Under the pieces are notes generated by a model. The model was not told the origin of the DNA. It was given only the letters and a program-made list of their open reading frames with translations, and did no database searches. Below are positions 6,112 through 14,827 of a DNA stretch of 15,813 nt, one piece after another; the stretch's first letter is position 1; each line of letters starts with the position of its first letter. Both the position numbers and the translations under genes were made by a program. The stretch spans positions 1 through 15,813 of the forward strand of contig JAGXII010000037.1 in NCBI GenBank assembly GCA_024635735.1, written 5' to 3'. Source of the stretch: Christiangramia sp. Lineage in GTDB: Bacteria; Bacteroidota; Bacteroidia; Flavobacteriales; Flavobacteriaceae.

Positions 6112-6722
6112 GTTTCAAGTTTTGAAATTTCGACTTTATAGGTATTGTCGAATTTTGAGAAAATAGACTCCGCTTCGTTTTTACGAACGGCAATATAAAT
6201 TTTACAATCTAATTCCAGTTTCTGATCAATAATGTCCAGATCATTTTTTTTAATTACCTGCATGACCTTATTCATTTCAGGGTAATCAAACTTTACAATA
6301 AACACCTCGTCAATTGTTCTCTTAATGATATCTGAGGCTTCAAGGGCCATTTGCGCGGCGGTCTTATAGGCGCTGATAAGGCCACCCACGCCTAGTTTAA
6401 CCCCTCCAAAATATCTCACCACTACAATAAGAATATTCGTAACATCAAAAGATTGAATTTGCCCATAAATGGGCATTCCTGCAGAGTTAGACGGCTCCCC
6501 ATCATCATTCACGCGATACCGGTAATTATCCTCTTCCTTTCCCAGTTGCCAGGCATAACACCAGTGGCGGGCTTTATGGTGTTTAGACTTTAATTCCTCG
6601 AGATGTATGTTTACTTCTTCTTCAGTTTTTACAGGAAAAGCATATCCAAAAAATTTGGAATTCCTGTCTTTGAAAAGTACTTCCGGAGAGGGTTTCGTAA
6701 GGCTTTGGTAAGTGTCTTTCAT
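6108..6722 (-). CDS. YigZ/IMPACT-family protein (UPF0029)
   Basis: This 204-residue protein has the N-terminal UPF0029 domain shared by bacterial YigZ and eukaryotic IMPACT. Key segments are HHKARHWCYAW, DDGEPSNSAGMPI (73-85) and VVRYFGGVKLGVGGL (101-115), the family hallmarks. The C-terminal part from about 140 fits the small ferredoxin-like second domain of YigZ. The biochemical role of the bacterial family is not settled; a link to translation has been inferred from its eukaryotic relative. The gene is last in a - strand chain and its ATG overlaps the TGA of the transporter gene by 4 bases. Confidence 0.9.
   Translation of the reverse strand: MKDTYQSLTKPSPEVLFKDRNSKFFGYAFPVKTEEEVNIHLEELKSKHHKARHWCYAWQLGKEEDNYRYRVNDDGEPSNSAGMPIYGQIQSFDVTNILIVVVRYFGGVKLGVGGLISAYKTAAQMALEASDIIKRTIDEVFIVKFDYPEMNKVMQVIKKNDLDIIDQKLELDCKIYIAVRKNEAESIFSKFDNTYKVEISKLET
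6110..6156 (+). terminator. Possible terminator hairpins after the thioesterase
   Basis: Two hairpins follow the thioesterase stop inside the 3' end of the convergent gene. TTTCAA (6113-6118) pairs with TTGAAA (6122-6127) and the stem can extend to 6110-6130. TTCGAC (6129-6134) pairs with GTCGAA (6147-6152), followed by TTTT. The first is AT-only near its ends and neither has a long T-tract, so this is a weak call. Confidence 0.28.
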
Positions 6723-7591
6723 ATCGCCGAATTTGCTACAAGAATAATACTGATTATTGCTAAAACAAGGCCTATCCAGTTTTTCCTGATAAGCTTTTCC
6801 TTGAAAAGTATGATCCCGGTAATTGTTGAGAAGGTGACAATAGCAACATGGTTGATGGTAAAGATGGTTGAGCTTTCAAAACCCTCGCTACGCAACGCCA
6901 TAACCAGAAAATAAATTGAATAGTAATTGGGAATCCCCAGGGCGATACCGCCGGCAATATTTCTCCAGGTGATCTTTAACTTCCCTAAAAAGGCCTGAAC
7001 AATTAAAATTAAAGTACCGATGGTACCGGCGGTGGCAAAAATAGCAGAGGAGAAAAGGCCTACATCATTTTCAGCGACATATGAGGTTTCCAGATATTTT
7101 AAGCTGGTATCAATAGTCCCGCTGCCAATAAATACGAGTAGCGGAAAAATGAGATTTTCAGTTTTAATATTTAAGCCCTTTTCAGTTTTAATGGATGTTA
7201 GATAAACCGCTATCAGCGCCAGAATAATCCCGATGATTTTTAAGACACCTGTACTTTCATTGTAAAGAAAAATTCCGCAAAAAACAGGAATGGCAACCGA
7301 CATCTTTGTAGCCACGGCCACTACCGATAATCCGCTTTTCTGTGTGGTGATCGCCGCCAGGTTAAAAACGATGATAAATAAGGCTCCCAGCATCAAAGCT
7401 CCGGGAAACCAGTTTTCAGAAGGAACCTGTGAAAAATCTGATCCGTCTATATATCCGAAAAAACCAACGGTACAAGCTAGAAAATAGTTGACAATGATCG
7501 CCTGAAGGGTATTTACGCCAAAACGCTTATAGAGTCTAAAGACCACAAATATTACAGTGGAAGACAGTACGCTTAGCAAGAGATAGATCAA
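6719..7591 (-). CDS. EamA/DMT-family transporter, TTG start
   Basis: This is a 290-residue inner-membrane protein with about ten hydrophobic segments arranged as two EamA repeats. The second repeat starts near FPLLVFIGSGTIDTSLKYL, and the C-terminus GITGIILFKEKL...NWIGLVLAIISIILVA type of ending is common to drug/metabolite exporters. Its substrate cannot be read from the sequence. The frame has no ATG before residue 67, by which point two membrane segments would be lost. The TTG at 7591 is therefore the likely start. It overlaps the TGA of the upstream HAD gene as TTGA, a variant of the ATGA coupling seen at the other end of this gene. Confidence 0.88.
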   Translation of the reverse strand: MIYLLLSVLSSTVIFVVFRLYKRFGVNTLQAIIVNYFLACTVGFFGYIDGSDFSQVPSENWFPGALMLGALFIIVFNLAAITTQKSGLSVVAVATKMSVAIPVFCGIFLYNESTGVLKIIGIILALIAVYLTSIKTEKGLNIKTENLIFPLLVFIGSGTIDTSLKYLETSYVAENDVGLFSSAIFATAGTIGTLILIVQAFLGKLKITWRNIAGGIALGIPNYYSIYFLVMALRSEGFESSTIFTINHVAIVTFSTITGIILFKEKLIRKNWIGLVLAIISIILVANSAI

Positions 7592-8196
7592 AATAGCTCT
7601 TTTTTAGTGGTGAAGAGATCAATAACATCTTCACGGGTAGGTTCAATATTCCACGTTTTAAAGCCAAGCCTTTCGGCGACATCGGTATTTTCTTTAGTGT
7701 CGTCTATAAAAAGGCAATTTTCAGGATTAAGGTTATGATTATCCATGACGAATTCAAAGATTTCGGGATTAGGCTTTCTTAGACCGATTTCATGAGATAA
7801 GTAAAACGCTTCAAAACATTCCTGAAATTCGTTAAAGAAAGGAACATTGCTTTTGATATATTCGATATGATATTCGTTAGTATTGCTTAATAAGATGAGT
7901 TTGAAATTCTTTTCTTCAGAAAGCTTTTGAATAAATCGGAAGCGATATTCAGGGAACTCAAGTAAAATAGCATTCCATGAATTTAAAAAATCCTCCTGTT
8001 TAAGTTGTGGAAATTGAGACCGGTAATGCTCTGAAAATTCATCTGAAGTAACAAAGCCCTGCTCATATTCGCGATTCTTAGCGGTTATCGAATCTGGAAG
8101 TTTATCGATATCCATTTCTTTTAGCTTACGGCTGGTAGCATCTTTATCAAGGTTCACAAATACATCCCCAAAATCAAATACGATCGCTTCAATCAT
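7588..8196 (-). CDS. HAD-superfamily hydrolase (YihX-like)
   Basis: This 202-residue cytoplasmic protein is probably a phosphatase. Motif I is IVFDFGDVFVNLD with nucleophile D8. The usual second aspartate at +2 is glycine, as in the YihX group (FDLGNV). Motif II is LLSNTN, the motif III lysine is in RKPNPEIF, and motif IV is FIDDTKENTD. A helical cap lies between motifs I and II, as in subclass IA. YihX-type enzymes act on sugar phosphates. Because the gene overlaps ribD by 8 bases, it could instead supply the dephosphorylation step of riboflavin synthesis, for which HAD enzymes are known in other bacteria; that is inference. Confidence 0.88.
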   Translation of the reverse strand: MIEAIVFDFGDVFVNLDKDATSRKLKEMDIDKLPDSITAKNREYEQGFVTSDEFSEHYRSQFPQLKQEDFLNSWNAILLEFPEYRFRFIQKLSEEKNFKLILLSNTNEYHIEYIKSNVPFFNEFQECFEAFYLSHEIGLRKPNPEIFEFVMDNHNLNPENCLFIDDTKENTDVAERLGFKTWNIEPTREDVIDLFTTKKELF

Positions 8197-9232
8197 TCCT
8201 GTAAATTTTTAAATTATCGGTGTCAATATAGGATTCCTTCCATATTTTTCCGCTAATCTCCGGAGCTTTTAACCCTTTTTTAAGCTGCATATTTCCTGTA
8301 AAGATTCTGGCTTCGTCCCATAGACCTTTATCAATGAACTGCCTGAGGGTATTACTTCCACCTTCAATAATTACCGATTGTAATTCATATTTATATAAAA
8401 CTTCACAAATCGCTTCTGAAATATTTTCTGAAAAATCTATTTCCTCAAAAATAAGATTCCCGTTTACTGATTTTTTCGGCTTATTTTCACAAATCACAAT
8501 TGTTTTCTGGCTCCCATCAAGAACCGAGAAGGTTTCCGGAATCTTCAAATCTTTATCGATTACAATTCTTACCGGATTTTCTCCAGTCCATTTTCTTACA
8601 TTAAGCTTTGGGTTATCTTCAAGCACCGTATTAGTCCCAACAAGGATCGCAGCTTCCTCACTGCGCCATTTATGAACAAGTTGTCCCGAATATTTATTGG
8701 AGATCCATACGGGCCGCTTTTCTTCTTTTGCTTCCGGAGCGATAAAACCGTCCTGTGATTGCGCCCATTTTAAAATAATATAGGGTCGCTGCTTTTTATG
8801 AAAAGTAAAAAAACGCTTATTTAATTCTAAACATTCTTTTTCAAGAATTCCAACCTGAACTTTGCAACCCGCATCCATAAGCCTTTTTATTCCTCTGCCG
8901 GCCACTTTGGCAAAAGGGTCTATGGTTCCAATAATTACTTTTTCTATTCCCCTTGCAATTATAAGATCGCTGCAGGGTGGTGTCTTTCCAAAATGACTAC
9001 AGGGCTCAAGGCTTACGTAGATCGTCGCACTCTTAAGCAGGCTCTCATCTTTTACTGAATTTATCGCGTTAACCTCGGCGTGAGCCTCTCCTGCCTTACG
9101 ATGCCAGCCTTCACCAATTATTTTCCCGTTGTGAACAATTACACTCCCAACCAGCGGGTTTGGATAGGTACTTCCAAGGCCGTTTCGGGCGAGTTCTATG
9201 CAGCGTTTTATGTATTTTTCGTGTATATTCAC
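8189..9232 (-). CDS. ribD: Bifunctional riboflavin deaminase/reductase RibD
   Basis: RibD carries out the second and third steps of riboflavin synthesis: deamination of the pyrimidinone formed from GTP, then NADPH-dependent reduction of the ribosyl side chain. The 347-residue protein has the N-terminal deaminase with HAE (51-53, zinc ligand H51 and proton shuttle E53) and EPCSHFGKTPPC, with zinc ligands C78 and C87. The C-terminal reductase from about 148 contains YIILKWAQSQDGFIA, VGTNTVLEDNPKLNVR and VIIEGGSNTLRQF. The start is a GTG at 9232, with no better ATG downstream. No other rib genes are nearby. It is the first gene of the chain with the HAD, EamA and YigZ-family genes. Confidence 0.96.
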   Translation of the reverse strand: MNIHEKYIKRCIELARNGLGSTYPNPLVGSVIVHNGKIIGEGWHRKAGEAHAEVNAINSVKDESLLKSATIYVSLEPCSHFGKTPPCSDLIIARGIEKVIIGTIDPFAKVAGRGIKRLMDAGCKVQVGILEKECLELNKRFFTFHKKQRPYIILKWAQSQDGFIAPEAKEEKRPVWISNKYSGQLVHKWRSEEAAILVGTNTVLEDNPKLNVRKWTGENPVRIVIDKDLKIPETFSVLDGSQKTIVICENKPKKSVNGNLIFEEIDFSENISEAICEVLYKYELQSVIIEGGSNTLRQFIDKGLWDEARIFTGNMQLKKGLKAPEISGKIWKESYIDTDNLKIYRND

Positions 9233-9236
9233 AGCA

Positions 9237-9244
9237 CAAAAATA
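9237..9244 (-). promoter_or_regulatory. -7 promoter element for ribD, possibly leaderless
   Basis: On the - strand this reads TATTTTTG, a perfect TAnnTTTG. Transcription would begin about five bases further, at or next to the GTG start codon at 9232, so the mRNA may have no leader. A -33 TTG is not found at normal spacing; the nearest is 28 bases upstream. No FMN riboswitch fits in the 28-base intergenic gap. Confidence 0.45.
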
Positions 9245-9260
9245 GAATTAATTAGGCAGA

Positions 9261-9758
9261 ATGAATACATGGCAAATTCGGGCGATAAAACCCGAAGATA
9301 ATCAGCAGGTTAAACAATTAATACGTAATGTACTTGTAGAGATGGGCGTTCCAAAAGTTGGAACCGCATATGAAGATAAGGCCCTTGATGATATGACCAA
9401 AACTTATGAGGGCGAAAGAAGTGAATATTTTGTAGTGGAGGAAAATTCCAGGATTATTGGAAGTGCCGGAATCGCTCCTCTCACGGGAATGGAAGAGAAG
9501 ACCTGTGAACTTCAAAAAATGTATTTTCTTCCCGAAGCAAGAGGAAGGGGAATAGGTCTTGCAATGATTACTATTTGCCTTGACTTCGCCAGAAAAAATG
9601 GTTTTGAAACCTGCTATATCGAGACCCTTCCCTATATGGAAAATGCCCGTAAACTTTATCATAAGAGCGGTTTCCAGACTATTGAAAAACCACTGGGCAA
9701 TACGGGCCATTATAACTGTACAGTGTTTATGATTAAAGATTTAACGCTTCCCGCTTAA
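9261..9758 (+). CDS. GNAT N-acetyltransferase
   Basis: This 165-residue acetyltransferase has the order expected of GNAT enzymes. An N-terminal IRAIKPEDNQQVKQLIR is followed by YFVVEENSRIIGSAGIAPL and LQKMYFLPEARGRGIGLAMI. The acetyl-CoA loop RGRGIG lies at 94-99. The C-terminal part has ETLPYMENARKLYHKSGF. It is cytoplasmic and its acceptor is unknown. The gene is divergent from ribD across 28 bases and lies 15 bases before prmC, so it may head that unit. Ribosomal-protein acetylation by a RimI-like enzyme would fit a place next to prmC, but the sequence does not prove it. Confidence 0.9.
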   Translation: MNTWQIRAIKPEDNQQVKQLIRNVLVEMGVPKVGTAYEDKALDDMTKTYEGERSEYFVVEENSRIIGSAGIAPLTGMEEKTCELQKMYFLPEARGRGIGLAMITICLDFARKNGFETCYIETLPYMENARKLYHKSGFQTIEKPLGNTGHYNCTVFMIKDLTLPA

Positions 9759-9773
9759 AAACAGCAAAACAGA

Positions 9774-10622
9774 ATGCTTCTTTCCCATTTAAAAATGCAG
9801 TTTATAGATCAGTTAAAAGATGAATTTCCCACTACCGAGATTGAGTCTTTTTTTCATCTCCTTACGGAAAAGTATCTGGGAATGCGCAGAATTGATGTGG
9901 CTCTAAATACCGGTTATGAGGTTTCTGAGGAAGATGAACTGCTGTTTGAAAAGGCTCTAAAAAGATTAAAAGACCATGAACCGGTGCAGTATATTATTGG
10001 TGAAACCGAATTCTACGGAATGAAATTCAAGGTTAACAGGAATGTGCTTATCCCAAGACCGGAGACCGAAGAGCTTGTAGATTGGGTCCTCAAGGATCAT
10101 GAAGATGGTAAGCCGGGATTAAAAATTCTGGATATAGGAACAGGGAGTGGATGTATTGCGATTTCCCTGGCAAAAGAAATAGCAGACTGTAAGGCTATGG
10201 CCTTTGATATTTCTTCTAAAGCCCTGGAAATGGCTAAAATTAATGCTGAAGAAAATGAAGTTGACGTAGAGTTTCAGGAGGTAGATATTCTTCAGAAAGA
10301 AAAATTGGATGACTTTTATGATATTATCGTTTCCAATCCTCCTTACGTAAGGGAACTTGAAAAAAAGGAGATGCATAAAAATGTGTTGAACCACGAACCC
10401 ACTCAGGCGTTATATGTGGAGGACTCAAATGCTTTGGTATTTTATGAAAAGATCGCAGCCCTCGCTAAAGATTCATTGAGAGAAAATGGAGTTCTGTATT
10501 TCGAAATTAACCAGTATCTAGCCGAAGAAACAAAGAAAATGCTTGAAAATTTTGGTTTTGAAGCCGAGTTAAAAAAGGATATTTTTGAAAATTACCGAAT
10601 GTTGAAAGCGAAAAGGAAATAG
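9774..10622 (+). CDS. prmC: Release factor glutamine methyltransferase PrmC
   Basis: PrmC methylates the glutamine of the GGQ motif in release factors RF1 and RF2 using S-adenosylmethionine, which speeds peptide release at stop codons. The 282-residue protein has an N-terminal helical domain with HEPVQYIIGETEFYG. The SAM-binding domain follows, with RPETEELVDWV, motif I DIGTGSGCIAI (120-130) and the catalytic NPPY at 188-191. The first ATG at 9774 is used; an ATG at 9795 would shorten it by seven residues and is also possible. The gene ends one base before the LOG-family gene. Confidence 0.96.
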   Translation: MLLSHLKMQFIDQLKDEFPTTEIESFFHLLTEKYLGMRRIDVALNTGYEVSEEDELLFEKALKRLKDHEPVQYIIGETEFYGMKFKVNRNVLIPRPETEELVDWVLKDHEDGKPGLKILDIGTGSGCIAISLAKEIADCKAMAFDISSKALEMAKINAEENEVDVEFQEVDILQKEKLDDFYDIIVSNPPYVRELEKKEMHKNVLNHEPTQALYVEDSNALVFYEKIAALAKDSLRENGVLYFEINQYLAEETKKMLENFGFEAELKKDIFENYRMLKAKRK

Positions 10623-10623
10623 C

Positions 10624-11226
10624 ATGTCTAAAGCATTGAATAAAATTGAAAATTTAGCGGTCTTTTGTGCCAGCAGTGATGGGAATGATGAACATATCTT
10701 CCTCACCGCTTATGAAGTTGGTAAAAAAATGGCAGAAAAAAATATAGGCTTGGTTTACGGTGGAAGTAAACTCGGACTGATGGGGCAGGTTGCCAGAGGG
10801 GTTATGGAACACGGAGGCCAGACTACCGGGGTAATTCCCGATTTTTTAAAAACCAAAGAAGTAGTGCATACCGGCCTGGATAAGCTCATTACGACGAATG
10901 ATATGCATGAGCGAAAACTTACCATGAATGAACTTAGTGATTCGTTTTTAGCCCTTCCGGGTGGTTTTGGAACTTTTGAAGAACTATTTGAAATAGTTAC
11001 CTGGGCTCAGCTTGGATTACATAGAAAACCTATTGGCTTGCTTAATATTAACGGTTTTTACGATGATCTTGTAAAGATGCTCAATAAGATGTGCGAAAAG
11101 GAGCTTCTGAAAAAGGAAAATCTTGAGATCCTTCTTGTGGCCGATAATTTTGAGGAACTGCTTGAAAAAATGATGAATATCGAACCTAAACCGGTTCCTA
11201 AATGGATGAACAAAAATCAAACCTGA
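10624..11226 (+). CDS. LOG-family nucleotide phosphoribohydrolase
   Basis: This 200-residue protein has a Rossmann-like LOG fold. Hallmarks are VFCASSDGND, VYGGSKLGLMG (44-54), MHERK (94-98) and PGGFGTFEE (112-120), which form the active site. Family members cleave the N-glycosidic bond of AMP or of cytokinin riboside monophosphates to a free base and ribose 5-phosphate. In a bacterium like this, nucleotide salvage or clearance is the likely job; cytokinin production cannot be judged. It starts one base after prmC and ends one base before the VOC gene. Confidence 0.92.
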   Translation: MSKALNKIENLAVFCASSDGNDEHIFLTAYEVGKKMAEKNIGLVYGGSKLGLMGQVARGVMEHGGQTTGVIPDFLKTKEVVHTGLDKLITTNDMHERKLTMNELSDSFLALPGGFGTFEELFEIVTWAQLGLHRKPIGLLNINGFYDDLVKMLNKMCEKELLKKENLEILLVADNFEELLEKMMNIEPKPVPKWMNKNQT

Positions 11227-11227
11227 G

Positions 11228-11899
11228 ATGAAGATCACGAAACTCAGTATTTATACTTCGAACCTAAAAGATCAGTTTAAATTCTACCGGGATGTCCTTG
11301 GTTTTAAGGTTAAAAATCATTCTGAAGATAATTTTGAACTGGAAATGGGCTATTCGGTTGTAAGATTTGAGTATCGCGAGAATGCAACCCCATATCATAT
11401 AGCCTACCATATACCGGATAACCAGGAGGAAGAAGCATTAAAATGGGTGGAAAATGAACGAAAAGTTCTTAGGTATAATATGGAGAAGATCATCGACTTT
11501 AGTAACTGGCAGGCAAAATCGGTATATTTTTATGATGAGGATAAGAATATTATAGAATTCATTTCCAGAAGGAAGTTTTCTAAACCTGGTTCAGCCTTAT
11601 TCAGCGCGGAAAGTATAATTGGAATAGCTGAAATTGGCCTGGCCACAGATGATATCCCAGATAAATTTAAAAAAATGAATATTGAGTGTCGGCTTAATAA
11701 ATTTGACGGGGATTTTGACCGGTTTTGTGCCATTGGTGAACCCTCGGGTTTAATAATCACGATCAATAAAAATGAAAAAGACTGGTTCCCTACCGGAGAT
11801 AAAGCCTATGCTTCAGACTTCGAAATAGAATTTGAGCACGACTCAAAAAATTATCAAATGAAATTCAGCGATAATCAGCTGGAGATCTCTCAAAATTAA
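11228..11899 (+). CDS. Two-part VOC (glyoxalase-like) protein
   Basis: This 223-residue protein has an N-terminal vicinal oxygen chelate module, ITKLSIYTSNLKDQFKFYRDVLGF, followed by YHIAYHIP and IIEFISR at about residues 108-114. A second, more divergent module begins near SIIGIAEIGLATDDI (about 128) and ends with PSGLIITINKN. VOC proteins include glyoxalases, dioxygenases and antibiotic-binding proteins, and this one gives no clear substrate. Candidate metal ligands are H62 or H66 and E112, but I cannot confirm a full set. It is tightly packed between the LOG gene and ligA. Confidence 0.85.
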   Translation: MKITKLSIYTSNLKDQFKFYRDVLGFKVKNHSEDNFELEMGYSVVRFEYRENATPYHIAYHIPDNQEEEALKWVENERKVLRYNMEKIIDFSNWQAKSVYFYDEDKNIIEFISRRKFSKPGSALFSAESIIGIAEIGLATDDIPDKFKKMNIECRLNKFDGDFDRFCAIGEPSGLIITINKNEKDWFPTGDKAYASDFEIEFEHDSKNYQMKFSDNQLEISQN

Positions 11900-11919
11900 C
11901 TCCCAACTATTTTCAGTAA

Positions 11920-13914
11920 ATGGATATAGAAAAGAAAATTAATAGCCTTCGCGAAGAATTGCAGCAGCATAATTATAATTATTATGTGCTGGATAAGCCA
12001 CAGATAAGCGATTATGAATTTGATGTGAAGATGGAAGAACTTCAGAAGCTTGAAGAAGAGCATCCGGAGTTCAAAGATGAAAATTCACCTACGCAACGTG
12101 TGGGAGGTGCGGTCACCAAGAATTTTGCTACGGTACAGCATGAATACAGGATGTATTCTCTGTCAAACTCATATTCTAAAGAAGAGCTTGAAGACTGGGA
12201 AAAAAGGATAAGAAAGGTTATTGACGGGAAAGTAGAATACGTTTGTGAACTCAAATACGATGGAGCTTCCATTAGTCTGACCTATGAAAATGGAATCCTG
12301 CAAAAGGCGGTCACCAGGGGAGATGGATTTCAGGGAGATGATGTGACGAATAACGTTAAGACTATCAGATCTGTACCTTTAAAATTGAAGGATGATTATC
12401 CGGTTAAATTTCATATTAGAGGAGAGATCGTTTTGCCTTACGAAGGTTTTGCAAAGATGAATGCCGAACGTGTGGATGTGGGAGAAGAGCCATACGCCAA
12501 TCCACGAAATACTGCTTCGGGCAGTTTAAAATTACAGGATAGCGCTGAGGTCGCAAGAAGACCTCTGGAATGCCTTTTATATAGTATAGTAGGAAAGGAT
12601 GTGAATGTGTCCTCTCAGTTTGAAGGCCTTGAAAAAGCGAAAAACTGGGGTTTTAAAGTGCCTGCTCAATCTGAATTGAAAGATTCTATTGATGAGGTAC
12701 TGGATTATATTAATTACTGGGATCAGCACAGGCACGATCTACCTTATGAAACTGATGGAGTGGTGGTGAAGGTGAATAATTTTCATCAGCAGGAAGAGCT
12801 TGGCCATACAGCTAAATCTCCCCGCTGGGCGATGGCTTATAAATTTAAGGCAGAGCAGGAAAGTACAAAACTGAAGAAAATCACCTACCAGGTGGGAAGA
12901 ACAGGAGCAATTACGCCTGTTGCCAATCTCGAACCGGTGCAACTTGCGGGGACCGTTGTGAAGCGGGCTTCGCTGCACAATGCAGATCAAATTGAGAAAC
13001 TGGATGTTCGTGAGGGGGATACTGTTTTTGTAGAAAAAGGAGGGGAGATCATTCCTAAGATTGTGGGAGTAGATTTTACTAAACGCGATCCGGATTCCAG
13101 CCCAACGCAATATGCTACGCATTGTCCGGAATGCGGTTCTGAACTTATAAGAAATGAGGGCGAAGCCCAGCATTATTGCCCAAATACTACAGGTTGTCCT
13201 CCGCAGATCATTGGCCGAATCCAGCATTATATTTCCAGAAAGGCTATGGATATAGAAGGCCTTGGTGGCGAAACGGTCGCATTGCTTGTGAATGCCGATC
13301 TAATTGAAAATTACGCCGATCTTTATACCTTAAAAAAGGAAGATATTCTACCTTTAGAAAGGATGGCACAAAAATCTGCAGAAAATCTCATCAATGGTAT
13401 TGAAAAGTCTAAGGAAATTCCATTTGAAAGGGTGCTTTTTGCTTTGGGGATACGCTATGTTGGAGAAACGGTAGCCAAGAAACTGGCAAAACACTTCAAA
13501 AGTATCGATGCTTTAATGGCAGCTTCAGAAGAAGAACTTATCAATCTTGACGAAATAGGTGAAAGAATCGCGTGGAGTGTTGTGGACTTTTTTAAAACGG
13601 AAGCCAATGTGCAGAATGTTCAGCGTTTAAAGGAATATGGAGTACAGCTGGAAATTTCAGCAGAAAAACTGGCGAATCAAACTAATATCCTTGAAGGAAA
13701 TACTTTTGTGATTTCAGGAGTTTTTGAAAAAGTCTCCAGAAATGAACTTAAGAAGCTTATTGAAGATAATGGCGGAAAAGTCTCCAGTTCTATTTCTTCA
13801 AAAACCAATTATCTGGTTGCAGGGGATAATATGGGACCAAGTAAACTGGCAAAAGCTGAAAAACTGGGCACAAATATTATTAGTGAAGATGATTTCCTTA
13901 AAATGTTGGAGTAG
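11920..13914 (+). CDS. ligA: NAD-dependent DNA ligase LigA
   Basis: LigA seals nicks in replication and repair using NAD+. The 664-residue protein is full length. The Ia domain with HNYNYYVLDKPQISDYEFD precedes the adenylation domain, whose nucleophile is K112 in ELKYDG. An RGDGFQGDDVTNNVKTI segment and PYETDGVVVKV follow. The OB fold contains VGRTGAITPVANLEPV. Four zinc-finger cysteines are present (C402, C405, C420, C426), followed by helix-hairpin-helix repeats and a C-terminal BRCT domain from about 590. The gene starts 20 bases after the VOC gene. Its TAG stop abuts the convergent nucleotidase gene with no spacer. Confidence 0.98.
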   Translation: MDIEKKINSLREELQQHNYNYYVLDKPQISDYEFDVKMEELQKLEEEHPEFKDENSPTQRVGGAVTKNFATVQHEYRMYSLSNSYSKEELEDWEKRIRKVIDGKVEYVCELKYDGASISLTYENGILQKAVTRGDGFQGDDVTNNVKTIRSVPLKLKDDYPVKFHIRGEIVLPYEGFAKMNAERVDVGEEPYANPRNTASGSLKLQDSAEVARRPLECLLYSIVGKDVNVSSQFEGLEKAKNWGFKVPAQSELKDSIDEVLDYINYWDQHRHDLPYETDGVVVKVNNFHQQEELGHTAKSPRWAMAYKFKAEQESTKLKKITYQVGRTGAITPVANLEPVQLAGTVVKRASLHNADQIEKLDVREGDTVFVEKGGEIIPKIVGVDFTKRDPDSSPTQYATHCPECGSELIRNEGEAQHYCPNTTGCPPQIIGRIQHYISRKAMDIEGLGGETVALLVNADLIENYADLYTLKKEDILPLERMAQKSAENLINGIEKSKEIPFERVLFALGIRYVGETVAKKLAKHFKSIDALMAASEEELINLDEIGERIAWSVVDFFKTEANVQNVQRLKEYGVQLEISAEKLANQTNILEGNTFVISGVFEKVSRNELKKLIEDNGGKVSSSISSKTNYLVAGDNMGPSKLAKAEKLGTNIISEDDFLKMLE

Positions 13915-14826
13915 CTATCTAATTGCTAAGCTGTTTCCTTCAGATTTCACATTGGAGGAATCATCAAAGTAAAAGTCGATGCGACCAAGATATACGCCAT
14001 AACATCCAACCTGGTTGACCAGAACATTTTTTCCGGATTTGTTCTTTACTGTGGTTGGTTCTTCGAGAAAAGTATGAGTATGGCCACCAATGATGAGGTC
14101 GATATTTTCAGTTGCTTCAGCTAATTTGAGGTCTGAAATTTTATCGGAATCATACTTATAACCAAGATGCGATAAACAAATTACCAGATCACAGTTTTGT
14201 TCATTTTTAAGCAGGTTCGTCATATCGGTAGCAATTTCCACCGGATTGAGATATTTGGTTTCCTTATAATGCTTGTCGGTTACAAGACCTTTTAATTCCA
14301 CACCCAGACCAAAAACTCCAATCTTAAGCCCATCCTTCATGAAAATCCGATAGTCTTTAGTCTTTCCATTCATTATGGTATTGCTAAAATCGTAATTTGA
14401 GCAAATAAAATCGAAATCGGCGTGTGGGAGTTGAGCATACAATCCATCGATACCATTATCAAAATCGTGATTTCCAATAGTGGCAGCGTCATATTTTAAT
14501 TTGCTCATGAGTTTAAATTCCAGCTCTCCGCCATAAAAATTAAAATAAGGAGTTCCCTGGAAAATATCACCTGCGTCCAGGAGAAGAGTATTCGGGTTAT
14601 CCCGGCGAATCTTTTCAATTAAAGTAGCCCGTCTGGCCACTCCTCCCAGATTGGCATTCCGGCCATCATTAGGTCCGAAAGGTTCAATATGGCTATGAAC
14701 ATCGTTGGTGTGGAGGATGGTAAGATGCTTGCGGTATTCGGGTTTGAAAGAAAGTGACGATATGCCGCCAAGACCTACAAACGCGCTTGCGGCCGCTGTT
14801 CTCAGTAAAAAATATCTTCTTTTCAT
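13915..14826 (-). CDS. 5'-nucleotidase metallophosphatase domain, exported
   Basis: This 303-residue protein carries the N-terminal half of a UshA-type 5'-nucleotidase. The two-metal site is complete in outline: LHTNDVHSH (D42, H44), DAGD (84-87), GNHDFD (N119, H120), LSHLG and GGHTHTF. The N-terminus MKRRYFLLRTAAASAFVG has a twin arginine and a hydrophobic stretch, suggesting Tat or Sec export. The C-terminal substrate-binding domain of UshA is absent. It is encoded instead by the gene immediately upstream, one base away. The two products probably work together to release phosphate and nucleosides from extracellular nucleotides. Confidence 0.92.
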   Translation of the reverse strand: MKRRYFLLRTAAASAFVGLGGISSLSFKPEYRKHLTILHTNDVHSHIEPFGPNDGRNANLGGVARRATLIEKIRRDNPNTLLLDAGDIFQGTPYFNFYGGELEFKLMSKLKYDAATIGNHDFDNGIDGLYAQLPHADFDFICSNYDFSNTIMNGKTKDYRIFMKDGLKIGVFGLGVELKGLVTDKHYKETKYLNPVEIATDMTNLLKNEQNCDLVICLSHLGYKYDSDKISDLKLAEATENIDLIIGGHTHTFLEEPTTVKNKSGKNVLVNQVGCYGVYLGRIDFYFDDSSNVKSEGNSLAIR

Positions 14827-14827
14827 C

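Noticed and set aside
9318..9710. Antisense open frame within the second GNAT gene
   Set aside because: The + strand frame carries the acetyl-CoA motif; the antisense translation has no coherent features.
12739..13227. Antisense open frame of about 162 codons within ligA
   Set aside because: It is opposite the conserved ligase core and has no family features; a chance open frame.
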